Assembly: GCF_007995155.1 (NCBI RefSeq) | Contig: NZ_CP042593.1 | Location: 4,258,001-4,322,000 of the forward strand | DNA: 64,000 bases | Reading direction: 5' to 3' | Origin: Cytobacillus dafuensis | GTDB taxonomy: Bacteria; Bacillota; Bacilli; Bacillales; Cytobacillaceae | Shown: one piece after another, positions 28,232-36,254 of the stretch | Layout: every line of letters begins with the position of its first letter | Numbering within the stretch: position 1 is the stretch's first letter | Notes under the pieces: model-generated | Databases searched by the model: none | Told to the model about the DNA's origin: nothing | What the model saw: the letters and a program-made list of their open reading frames with translations, nothing else | Translations under genes and position numbers: made by a program

Positions 28232-28544
28232 AAAATGGCACAAGTTGATTTCGAACGGCATAAAGTGAAACTTCCATCAGTGGGGTTCTTCATCCCCTAC
28301 TGATGGTTAGTTGCGGCCCACAGGAAGTGGGTCACGCAGACGTTGCCACACGATGTGGCGCTTTTAGTCTGTGTTCATTTTACGGGCCTTTACGGGCAGT
28401 TGATCCCCCACTTACTCTTCTTTGTATACGCGAATCCTTGAAGTGGGGGTCTTACTGCCCGTTAATCTGCGATAAATGACTGCTTGTGAACGGCTTTTTA
28501 CATTCAGCTTTTTAAAAATCTTATTGATGTGAATTTTGAAGGTC
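28219..28544 (-). pseudogene. Duplicated 3' end of the NarL-type response regulator gene, interrupted by a mobile element
   Basis: Two blocks, 28219-28260 and 28477-28544, together about 112 bp, match 33279-33391 with only a few differences and encode the C-terminal helix-turn-helix (IHINKIFKKLNVKSRSQAVI) of the regulator. They are split by a 216-bp element (28261-28476). The outer end of the fragment coincides with the stop codon of the large protease gene that follows at 28543. The fragment cannot be expressed as a regulator. It marks one edge of an insertion or duplication. Confidence 0.85.
28261..28476 (+). mobile_element. Two-hairpin element, copy A (IS200/IS605-like, non-autonomous)
   Basis: Begins TAAAGTGAAACTTCCATCAG and ends CTGCCCGTTAATCTGCGATAAA. 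An end hairpin (CCATCAGTGGGG / CCCCTACTGATGG) and a second hairpin (CGGGCAGTTGATCCCCCACTT / AAGTGGGGGTCTTACTGCCCG) flank small stem-loops such as CCACAGGAAGTGG and CCACACGATGTGG. No ORF. It lies within a response-regulator fragment whose intact version (around 33320) lacks it. Confidence 0.8.
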
Positions 28545-31500
28545 AGCGCACAGCGTATGCCCTGATCAGGGTTTGTTCGATCTGGCTGTCGTTTGCATCC
28601 CATCCTTTGATGCGCAGTGACACGTAGCCGGATGCTGGATTTTTCACTGTCACAGTGTAGTGACCACCTTCGATTTTCTGCACCTTTGCAGTACTCCAAG
28701 TGTTGCCATCGTCAGTGGATACTTCAGCCTCAACCCCACGAATGTCTGGAGTAGCACCGGATTGAAGTACGAATGATAGATCGAAATGGTCGGTGATCCC
28801 ACCTTTTGCCTTGTTCTCCCCATCAAGCTTAAAGTCATATCTCGGCCACAATAATGCTAGGTCTTCCTTCCCGTTCGCTGGTCGAGCGGACTTGAAGGTC
28901 CAAGCCATGCTTGTCATTGTAGAAAGTGGTGACCACATCGTTTGCTGTGTGTCCATCGTAACACGGTAAGTCGCAGCTTCAGGGCTAACAGCAATTGGGT
29001 TTGAATTCGCGAACCAACCACCTTCATTGATAAGGGTTCCGTCCTTAAACATCCGAACCTTCGAGACATCATAACCTGGCATTGTGTAGAAATCACCCCA
29101 GTGGGTAGGTTCACTATCACCAAACTCATGATTTTGAATGAAAAATTTGTCTCCCTCGCGGTACGCATTCATGGACTGAGACTGACCGATTGCAGCACCC
29201 AACCAAGTCTGTTCACGTTTATCGCCCGGCAGATAGTTCCACATTGCATCACTCACGTGTTGGCCAATATTAGTTAGGACTGGATAAACTGTTTGTAACC
29301 ATCTCATTTTCTCCATTCTCGGGAACTTGCTACCAGTAGAGTACCACTCTTCCCTATCTAGTGGAGTGTCGATCCATCTCACTACATTAGTTACCATAAC
29401 CTCGTCCGGGCGAATAGGCGATGTCGTCTCGCCAACGTATTTACCTTTGGTGCCACGGTAATGGTTCATTACCACGGCAGAGTTTTCTGCCGTCACTTCT
29501 TCAGCAACTTCTGCAGGGATTACACCTGGCCAACTCAACTGGATGTTGTATACGTACGGGCTGTTAGCGATTCCCCTCAGGTTGATTAAGGTTGGGCCGT
29601 TCGCGATTCGGTTAAGAAGTGCCGTTCCATCTTCCTGTCCAAGTGTATAGGCAGGGATGGCGATGTTATCAGCTCTTAGTACGCTAGCAGCGTATATTCC
29701 TGTTCTGTCGTTAACGAGGACTACCGCTTCTGCACCTGCAGCATGCAAAGCCTTAATCTGTTGGGCAGTAGTCTGATTTGCATCACGGGTGACAACCGCA
29801 AGCTTACCACTGATGTCCTTGCCGCTTAGATCCTCCGGTAATGCCTTACCTACGTTTACCGCTTTTAGGTTTCTAGGGCCATCTAATCTAGGTACAAAGC
29901 CTACCGGTTCTAGTGGGATTGATCCGCCTAACCCGTCATAAGATGCCTTGATGACAGGGGCATACCTGCGCTGGTCGAATTCAAACGAAAATGTTCCTTC
30001 ATCAGCCTTCAATGGCTCTGTCGGCACTGCATAAACGTGATCCCAAATAGCGCTACTCGCTCCCAACATGTAGTCAACTGTGCCTTTGCCCATAGCTCTG
30101 CGGTAGCCGATATGCCATCCACCCTGCTCAGACTCCTTAGGCGTCGAGATCTTTACCTCCTTACCTAATCGGGCATCCAGCGTAATGGTCTTTTCCTCCT
30201 TATACTTCACTTCCACCATAGGCTCACCAGCAAGGGTATAGTCCTGGGTTCTTCCGGTCTCGTCAATCGTTTTTATGGTACCCATCACAGAATAACGCCC
30301 TGGCTGCAAAAGGAGGGTAGTATCTGAACCAATAGTAGGGTAAATCTGCGTAATTTTCCCCGTATCGAAGTTGGTCGCGATGATTTCACCATAGGTCTGT
30401 TTTCCGTTTCGGTCAATCGTTTGAAGATTTACTCTAACTAATGGTTCAGTCTTTGTTGCACCAATAGTTGTGTTGATTGTTTGGTTGTCACTTGAAATAG
30501 CGTTAACCACAACTTTATAATCCTGAACATTCCCAAGTGCTGGATTAAATGTCACTTTTACCTCACTGCTACCATGTGCTGGCACCGTGACCGTTGACTG
30601 ATTCAGTGTGAACATTTCAGCAGGCGCTTCTACTAAATTTTCACCTTTTGCTGTCAAAGCAAGATTCAATGTCACATCCTGATCAGATGGGTTAACATAT
30701 TTATACGATTTTTCGACCGGCTTATCATCTACCATAGCAGGTCCCAAACTGACGACTGCAGGACTGCTAAAGACGTTAGCATCCAAGGCTTTCACAACAT
30801 CTACACGTCCGCCACCCTGCTGATATGGTGTATAGCGAATATTCATTACACCTGTGCCAGCTAAAACCTGCTTGATATGATCTCCCGTCCATTCCGGGTG
30901 TCTTTGTTTTAGAATGGCTGCAGCACCAGCAACATGTGGTGTAGCCATTGATGTACCGTTGGCCGAAGTGTAGTTATCATCGATTGGGGTACCCATGTTA
31001 GTGCCAGCAGCACGAGCCGCTATGATCCCTACTCCTGGTGCCGTAATCTCCGGTTTCACTCTATAATTATTGATAACCGGACCGCGGCTTGAGAAGGCAG
31101 CTAAAAATTCAGTTTGGGATTTATCAACTGCCCCAACCGTCAATGCTTTTTCTGCCGCCCCTGGCGATCCTAAAGTACTCTTCCTTGATCCTGCATTTCC
31201 TGCAGCAATGACAAACAATGTGTCACTAGTTTCGCTCAAATTGTTGACAGCTTGACTCATTGGATCCGTGCCATCGCTCGGTGTATTCGTACCAATGCTC
31301 ATACTGACAATATCAGCCTGTTCCTGAACAGCCCATTGCATACCAGCGATGATTCCCGATTCAGTACCATCACCATTATTATCAAGCACCTTCCCGACTA
31401 AAAGCTCTGCAGCTGGAGCTACCCCCTTATTTTTCCCGCCGGAAGCGGCGCCAGATCCCGCGATCGTCGAAGCAACATGCGTACCATGCCCGTGATGATC

Positions 31501-32364
31501 GACCCAATCAGGATCCGTTGTAAAGTTCTTTGCTTCTTTGACGATATATTGATTGTTAGAATCTTTAAAATCAGGATGATTTGGATCAATCCCTGTGTCC
31601 AAAACAGCCACTTTCACGCCCTTACCATCATATCCGGCTTCCCATGCAGCAGGCGCCCCAATCTGCGGAACACTTTTGTCAAGTAAAGCATGAACTGGTT
31701 TGTCCAGCCAAATCTTTTTAATACCTTCCGTTAGCTCAGGCTCTGGCTGAGCTTGCTTTGTATTTGCCTCTCCATCAACAGCATCCCAGAATTTCTTGGC
31801 GTGTTTTTTATTCGTTTTTACTGCGACGGCATTCACACTAGGAAGATCTACTTTGTTCGTTGCCCCAGTAGACACAGCTTCATCAAATGCAGTGCTGACA
31901 GAAAAATTAGCTTGTCCAGATTCCTCTGTGACAATCAAAGGAATACTTGACTGATGATCGTCATCGTAGCCATACTCAATCAATTTCGTTATGTTAAACA
32001 ATTCCTCATCCATTTGGCCAGCCGCCAGAAATGGTGTCGCTTCATCGGGAATCAAATAAGTGTCACCATCAATAGTTTTCTGAGTAAATGAAACTGGAGT
32101 GCCATCCTCACTAGGTACAAGTGTGCTCACTAGATTTCCGTCACTATATTTTTCTACCGTGACAACGTCACCGGTGACAAGAGTAATCTTGTGCGTATCG
32201 ACGTCTCGGGAATTCTCCTTCGGCTGAGGTACCTGAATAGTAGGCGTTTCGGCGTTGGTATCATCAGCAAATGAAGCCACCGAACTTGTTCCCAAAAGCA
32301 CTGCAGTAGTCAAGCCTGCAGCCATTACGTTAATGATTTTTTTCTTTCTGCTTTTCCCCATCAT
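28543..32364 (-). CDS. Secreted S8 subtilase of actinobacterial (Streptomyces) type
   Basis: A 1273-aa extracellular protease with a Bacillus-like signal peptide (KSRKKKIINVMAAGL..., cleavage near SFA-DD). The N-terminal DTHKITLVTGDVVTV and the VPQIGAPAAWEAGYDGKGV lead-in to the catalytic domain are hallmarks of the long Streptomyces subtilases. Triad Asp256 (VLDTGID), His296 (HGHGTHVAST) and Ser472 (ANGTSMATPH). There is no PA insert between His and Ser; a PA-like segment appears much later (about 820-900). Base composition is about 50% GC in the stretch counted, above the AT-rich neighbours. The stop codon lies exactly at the junction with the regulator fragment. Probably acquired laterally. 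Confidence 0.88.
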   Translation of the reverse strand: MMGKSRKKKIINVMAAGLTTAVLLGTSSVASFADDTNAETPTIQVPQPKENSRDVDTHKITLVTGDVVTVEKYSDGNLVSTLVPSEDGTPVSFTQKTIDGDTYLIPDEATPFLAAGQMDEELFNITKLIEYGYDDDHQSSIPLIVTEESGQANFSVSTAFDEAVSTGATNKVDLPSVNAVAVKTNKKHAKKFWDAVDGEANTKQAQPEPELTEGIKKIWLDKPVHALLDKSVPQIGAPAAWEAGYDGKGVKVAVLDTGIDPNHPDFKDSNNQYIVKEAKNFTTDPDWVDHHGHGTHVASTIAGSGAASGGKNKGVAPAAELLVGKVLDNNGDGTESGIIAGMQWAVQEQADIVSMSIGTNTPSDGTDPMSQAVNNLSETSDTLFVIAAGNAGSRKSTLGSPGAAEKALTVGAVDKSQTEFLAAFSSRGPVINNYRVKPEITAPGVGIIAARAAGTNMGTPIDDNYTSANGTSMATPHVAGAAAILKQRHPEWTGDHIKQVLAGTGVMNIRYTPYQQGGGRVDVVKALDANVFSSPAVVSLGPAMVDDKPVEKSYKYVNPSDQDVTLNLALTAKGENLVEAPAEMFTLNQSTVTVPAHGSSEVKVTFNPALGNVQDYKVVVNAISSDNQTINTTIGATKTEPLVRVNLQTIDRNGKQTYGEIIATNFDTGKITQIYPTIGSDTTLLLQPGRYSVMGTIKTIDETGRTQDYTLAGEPMVEVKYKEEKTITLDARLGKEVKISTPKESEQGGWHIGYRRAMGKGTVDYMLGASSAIWDHVYAVPTEPLKADEGTFSFEFDQRRYAPVIKASYDGLGGSIPLEPVGFVPRLDGPRNLKAVNVGKALPEDLSGKDISGKLAVVTRDANQTTAQQIKALHAAGAEAVVLVNDRTGIYAASVLRADNIAIPAYTLGQEDGTALLNRIANGPTLINLRGIANSPYVYNIQLSWPGVIPAEVAEEVTAENSAVVMNHYRGTKGKYVGETTSPIRPDEVMVTNVVRWIDTPLDREEWYSTGSKFPRMEKMRWLQTVYPVLTNIGQHVSDAMWNYLPGDKREQTWLGAAIGQSQSMNAYREGDKFFIQNHEFGDSEPTHWGDFYTMPGYDVSKVRMFKDGTLINEGGWFANSNPIAVSPEAATYRVTMDTQQTMWSPLSTMTSMAWTFKSARPANGKEDLALLWPRYDFKLDGENKAKGGITDHFDLSFVLQSGATPDIRGVEAEVSTDDGNTWSTAKVQKIEGGHYTVTVKNPASGYVSLRIKGWDANDSQIEQTLIRAYAVR

Positions 32365-32509
32365 AACTCTCCTTTTCCCAACTTATTGCTACAGAAAATA
32401 TTAATAAACGCCTTGCACCGAATATTTAGTACCCTTAGACATATATCCCCCCTTATTTGTTCTTGCAATATGAAGCTATAATTCTATTTTATTTTCCTCT
32501 ATTCCGACT

Positions 32510-32525
32510 TTTCTGAAAATTAAAC
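32510..32525 (-). promoter_or_regulatory. Shared protease-gene box, copy upstream of protease 4
   Basis: Minus-strand GTTTAATTTTCAGAAA, 32 bp from TAGAAT (32481-32486). The box is thus present ahead of the foreign-type protease as well. Confidence 0.55.
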
Positions 32526-32639
32526 AAAGGATGTAATTTTTCGAGCTAAAGGTTATAGACTAATAAAACTAAAGGCTTATTCCTTGCCGTTCAAGCAAAT
32601 TAGAAAAGCAAATGCGAAAATCTATAATTTCCTAACGAT

Positions 32640-32677
32640 GAAAAAGAGAGAAACGCTTTGCGCTCCTCTCCTTTTTA
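32640..32677 (-). terminator. Terminator after the orphan dockerin tail
   Basis: AAAAAGAGAG-AACGC TTTG CGC-CTCTCCTTTTT; related in sequence and position to 16225-16258. Confidence 0.75.
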
Positions 32678-32680
32678 CTT

Positions 32681-32792
32681 CTATTGTTTTGGCTCAAAAC
32701 CAACCAGGCTCAGGAAGTATTCCAATCCTTTATTGCCAATGGTTTCTTTAGGTTTCCTGTTTGCTGGCGCATCTGGCCCCTTTGTTAAAAAA
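32681..32792 (-). pseudogene. Remnant: C-terminal tail of a second Vpr/dockerin protease
   Basis: The minus strand encodes LTKGPDAPANRKPKETIGNK..., then an ending FLSLVGFEPKQ and TAG. This matches the last 35 residues of protease 1 (LTKGPDAPAKKQSKESLGNG..., ending FLRLVGLEPKQ). Nothing upstream continues the protein. Together with the related terminator it shows that a Vpr-like gene stood here and lost nearly its whole body. Confidence 0.85.
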
Positions 32793-32847
32793 AGAGGTAA
32801 ACAGATTCCAAATAGATTATATATTTCTAAATGCAGTATATATTTTT

Positions 32848-33222
32848 TTAGTAGACGGTAAACATATCCTTTGCTATAGGTGTTTTTACACCTTCCGCTT
32901 TACCAACTAAGTTTACCAACACGATATACTGACCAGGCTCTACACGTTTTCCATCACATTTATAGTCCCAAGTTTCTTCCCATCTTCGGGCTTCACCAGG
33001 AGCAAAATTTACATATTCAATAGCTTGTGAAAAAAATCTGTTTTTAGAGTATCGATACACTTCTTTACCCTCTGGATTAAGCACGTGAATTTCGTATTTT
33101 TGACTAGTTCTAAAGATAAAAATCTTTTCAGAATCAGTATTATTTAGTAACGTAATGATAAACTTTACACTTTCTGAATTTTCCCAAGCATAAACAGACA
33201 ATTTAACTTCTTTATTTCCCAA
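32848..33222 (-). CDS. BsuPI/Ipi-like intracellular proteinase inhibitor
   Basis: A 124-aa cytoplasmic protein with a BsuPI domain. The pattern SVYAWENSESVKFIITLLNN, then YEIHVLNPEGKEVYRYSKNRFFSQA, then EPGQYIVLVNLVGKAEG follows the B. subtilis intracellular proteinase inhibitor Ipi along its whole length. TTG 33222 is preferred as start: AGAGGTG lies 8 bases upstream, and MGNKEVKLSVYA lines up with the Ipi N-terminus. The frame is also open to a GTG at 33234 without a usable ribosome site. No signal peptide, so it would protect cytoplasmic proteins rather than act on the exported enzymes. Located inside the inserted protease block. Confidence 0.8.
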   Translation of the reverse strand: MGNKEVKLSVYAWENSESVKFIITLLNNTDSEKIFIFRTSQKYEIHVLNPEGKEVYRYSKNRFFSQAIEYVNFAPGEARRWEETWDYKCDGKRVEPGQYIVLVNLVGKAEGVKTPIAKDMFTVY

Positions 33223-33286
33223 GTTTCCTGACACCTCTTTCGTCTTAAATTATGAATCTTAAATTTGCACCCCAAGCTATAGTTCT

Positions 33287-33928
33287 TTAAGAAAACGGCA
33301 CAAGTTGATTTCGAACGGCAAAAATGACTGCCTGTGAACGGCTTTTTACATTCAGCTTTTTGAAAATCTTGTTGATGTGAATTTTGACGGTCTTGTCACT
33401 GATATATAATGTTTCAGCAATTTCTTTGTTACTATGGCCTTTGACCAATTCAAACAATATTTCTTTTTCACGCTCTGTCAGCATTTTTTCATTTGGTTCT
33501 GATATCGTTTGCTGGTGATGATAGGTTATCAACTTTTTAGTCATGCGAGGATGAATCACAGACTCTCCTTGTGATATCATTCGAATGGCTGCTACTACTT
33601 GTTCAGATGATGAATCTTTCAATAAATAGCCATCCGCACCGGCCCAAAGCGCCTCCATCAAGTATTCATCATGTTCATACATCGTCAGAATGAGAACACG
33701 GCAATTCGGATACTGACTTTTCACGAGTGATGTGACCTCAATGCCATTTTTGCCAGGGAGATTGATGTCCATCAAAATACAATCAGGTCGATACTCTTCT
33801 ACTTTCTTCAATACCTCATCCCCGGAAACGGCTTCTCCTACGACTCGGATGTCAGATTCGAGATCCAATATACTCCGAATTCCATCACGCAAGACCGTAT
33901 GATCATCAACTAATAATATTTTAATCAT
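33287..33928 (-). CDS. NarL/FixJ-family response regulator
   Basis: A 213-aa two-component regulator. Receiver domain with the acidic pair Asp8-Asp9, phospho-acceptor Asp54 (ILMDINLPG) and Lys104 (YLLKD). LuxR-type helix-turn-helix in the last 65 residues (LTEREKEILFELVKGHSNKEIAE, SDKTVKIHINK). Overlaps the kinase gene by 4 bp. A copy of its 3' end lies at 28219-28544. Adjacency to four large protease genes that share a promoter box makes it the best candidate regulator for them (inference). Confidence 0.92.
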   Translation of the reverse strand: MIKILLVDDHTVLRDGIRSILDLESDIRVVGEAVSGDEVLKKVEEYRPDCILMDINLPGKNGIEVTSLVKSQYPNCRVLILTMYEHDEYLMEALWAGADGYLLKDSSSEQVVAAIRMISQGESVIHPRMTKKLITYHHQQTISEPNEKMLTEREKEILFELVKGHSNKEIAETLYISDKTVKIHINKIFKKLNVKSRSQAVIFAVRNQLVPFS

Positions 33929-35763
33929 GATACTCCCTCCCTTGTTTCAGCATCTGGAATTAACAATGTAATTTCTGTACCTTTTCCTGGTAAACTATCA
34001 ATCTGAAGGGTCGCACCCAGCTCTTCAGCTTGTTCATTCATATGCAAAATGCCATAATGAGGCTCATGTTTTGTTTTAATCATGGATTCAAAAAGGGAAA
34101 AACCAACCCCATTGTCTTTCACCTTTAATAGCACATGTTCACGTTGATAGCTTAAGAGAATGTCAACTTCATCCGCTTTGGCATGCTTTACAATATTCTG
34201 CAAGCTTTCCTGTAAAGTATCGAAAATAACTCGTTCTTTTGTACAACTAAGTGTTCGAGTACGGCCTCTTTCATGATATTTAATCGCTAGATTATATTCT
34301 TGTTTGATAGATTGAATTTTATTGGCAATCGCTTGTTTTAGTCCTAGCCTTTGTGTAGGATATGGCTTTAAAGCATAGATGGAATAGCGAACTTCACCTA
34401 AACTCTTCCGTAATTTTTTTATGCTTTTGTCTACCACTTGCTGCATGTTTCCTGATTGATCTGCGTGCTGCTTCTGAGCTGATTCCAGCTGAAATATGAC
34501 CCCAGCTAATACTTGTGCAATTCCGTCATGGATTTCACGTGCTAGTCGATTTCTTTCTTCCAGAATGATTCGTTTCTCCTGTTCGGAGATGAGTGACCGT
34601 GTCTTAAGCAAGCTGCCCAATTGATTTGCAAACGTAGATAAGGACTGTATATCCTCGGTAATAAAACTCGCTCCCCTGCTTTTTCCTGCCACAAACATTC
34701 CTACCAATTCATGATTTACTTTAAGAGGCAGGTAGACAAGAGAACGTATGACATCTTCAAAAACTTCATCTCCCGGGGCCATACCTTTTTTCCAATCAGA
34801 AACAACAAAGGTTTGGGATATCTCTTCAAAATTCAGATGAAGTTCAGAAGAACCTAAACGATCGGAATGTACTTTTCCATCCTTTAGCAGAAGTACCCAG
34901 TTTCCTTCATCTTTTGTCCATAAAGCATAAGCCTGTATCCCCAAGAACCCTTTAAGGGATTTTTTCATCTGATGTAAGTTTCCTGCAGAAAGCCCTTGAC
35001 TTAACTCTGTCGTAATGGAAAATAGGTTATATAATCGTTCTTTTTCAATCCGTATTTGCCGAAAGAACGAGCTGATGATGCAGATTGCTACAAGAGGGAA
35101 AAAGAAGAACAGAACATTAATTCTATTCATCTCCCCACTGTATCGGTGTTCTAAGATATAGATAAGAGAGGCGTAGAACAAACAAAAGCTTCCACTCAAA
35201 AATACTAAAATATTTTTCTTGTACCACTGTTCGAGCGGATATGGCTGAGGAAGAATCACCATTAGAAGATCGTAAAAAATGGCGTTAATAAGGCAAAAGT
35301 ATACGGTAAATAAAAGCAAGCTACTTAATTCCTCATATAAAACAGGCATATTCATTTCCGTAATAAAAAAAGAAATACTTTGGTTGGACAACCATTCTGC
35401 TAAAATGATACTTAGAGCAAATTGAGAACAATTAAATAGCGTTCTTTGCATTGGTAAACGGCGAAGGGAATGGGTTAACACCATCACACATACACAAGCA
35501 ACAACAGTTATATGTATCCCAAACTCCCAATTCATTGGATAAATAAGCGTAAGGCTGAGTGTAACACCTCCTCTCCCAATGCGGATAGGAAAATACTCAA
35601 CAATTCCCATAAACACAGATAACAACAACAGGATGATGACTTCAGAAGGCATTTCACTTTTAAAAATAGAAATGATAACAGCAAACATACCAAGAAAAGA
35701 AATAGAATAAAGATAAAAACTTACAATTTTTTCCCTTATCGTAATAGAGTCTATCCTTTTCAA
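33925..35763 (-). CDS. NarL-type membrane sensor histidine kinase with GAF domain
   Basis: A 612-aa kinase. About seven or eight hydrophobic segments (residues 10-235) form a membrane sensor, followed by a GAF-like domain (about 245-390), a HisKA_3 dimerisation domain with His412 in LAREIHDGIAQ, and a HATPase_c domain (LQESLQNIVKHAKADEV, then VKDNGVGFSLF, and a glycine-rich box near GKGTEITLLIP). First gene of a two-gene operon with the response regulator. The signal is unknown; the many-pass sensor suggests a membrane-soluble or membrane-state cue. Confidence 0.9.
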   Translation of the reverse strand: MKRIDSITIREKIVSFYLYSISFLGMFAVIISIFKSEMPSEVIILLLLSVFMGIVEYFPIRIGRGGVTLSLTLIYPMNWEFGIHITVVACVCVMVLTHSLRRLPMQRTLFNCSQFALSIILAEWLSNQSISFFITEMNMPVLYEELSSLLLFTVYFCLINAIFYDLLMVILPQPYPLEQWYKKNILVFLSGSFCLFYASLIYILEHRYSGEMNRINVLFFFFPLVAICIISSFFRQIRIEKERLYNLFSITTELSQGLSAGNLHQMKKSLKGFLGIQAYALWTKDEGNWVLLLKDGKVHSDRLGSSELHLNFEEISQTFVVSDWKKGMAPGDEVFEDVIRSLVYLPLKVNHELVGMFVAGKSRGASFITEDIQSLSTFANQLGSLLKTRSLISEQEKRIILEERNRLAREIHDGIAQVLAGVIFQLESAQKQHADQSGNMQQVVDKSIKKLRKSLGEVRYSIYALKPYPTQRLGLKQAIANKIQSIKQEYNLAIKYHERGRTRTLSCTKERVIFDTLQESLQNIVKHAKADEVDILLSYQREHVLLKVKDNGVGFSLFESMIKTKHEPHYGILHMNEQAEELGATLQIDSLPGKGTEITLLIPDAETREGVS

Positions 35764-36046
35764 AACGGCACCTCCTTTTATTTCGAATATTCCAAAGAAT
35801 CTATCATCTATTATTATCTAACAAAAAACCGGCACTGGCAAAATGGAAAAATACCCACTAGCCAATAACCGGCTGTACGCTTACCTAAATAAGCTACACT
35901 ACTAGTATAATGCTTATTTCTTTATTTGCCTGTTCATCGAACGTTATATTTAACAGATTCTTTTGTACTAGATTGCATAGTACAAAAGATATATATAAAT
36001 TACAATTTCATCCCATTAAGTTAGACGTAATTTTCTAAACAAAAGC
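35764..36046. other. Intergenic region without a gene
   Basis: Upstream of the kinase gene; presumably holds its promoter. No copy of the shared protease box was found here. Nothing else recognised. Confidence 0.5.
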
Positions 36047-36087
36047 AAAAAAATCCCGAATTTCCTCAATAGGAATTTCGGGATTTT
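36047..36087. terminator. Terminator of the metNPQ-M20 operon
   Basis: AAATCCCGAAATT-type stem with loop CCTCAAT; A-run and T-run on either side. It is separated from the last gene by the two-hairpin element copy B. Confidence 0.8.
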
Positions 36088-36095
36088 CATATGCA

Positions 36096-36254
36096 TTTAT
36101 CGCAGATTAACGGGCAGTAAGACCCCCACTTCAAGGTTGCGAGAGAATCAAAGAAACTTAAGTGGGGGATTAACTGCCCGTTAAAGCCCGATTGGTTCAA
36201 CTAACCATCAGTGGGGGATGAAAGAAAACCCCCACTGATGGAAGTTTCACTCTA
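36096..36254 (-). mobile_element. Two-hairpin element, copy B (shortest)
   Basis: Reverse orientation: the plus strand reads TTTATCGCAGATTAACGGGC at the left and GGAAGTTTCACTCTA at the right. Both end hairpins are present, but the internal small stem-loops are missing, giving about 159 bp. The right end overlaps the TAG stop codon of the M20 gene. Confidence 0.8.

Noticed and set aside
28261..28476. CRISPR array or tRNA cluster as explanation for the repeated hairpins
   Set aside because: No regularly spaced short repeats with unique spacers, and no cloverleaf; the copies are scattered and share transposon-like ends.
28412..28699. 95-codon minus-strand ORF reading through the element into the protease gene
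   Set aside because: It is an accidental frame joining the protease antiframe, the regulator fragment and the element; only the IHINKIFKKLNV part is meaningful, and that is a gene fragment.
32848..33280. Reading the inhibitor, proteases and regulator as a toxin-antitoxin or defence module
   Set aside because: The proteases carry signal peptides while the inhibitor does not, and no nucleic-acid or phage-sensing component is present; a protease regulon explains the data better.
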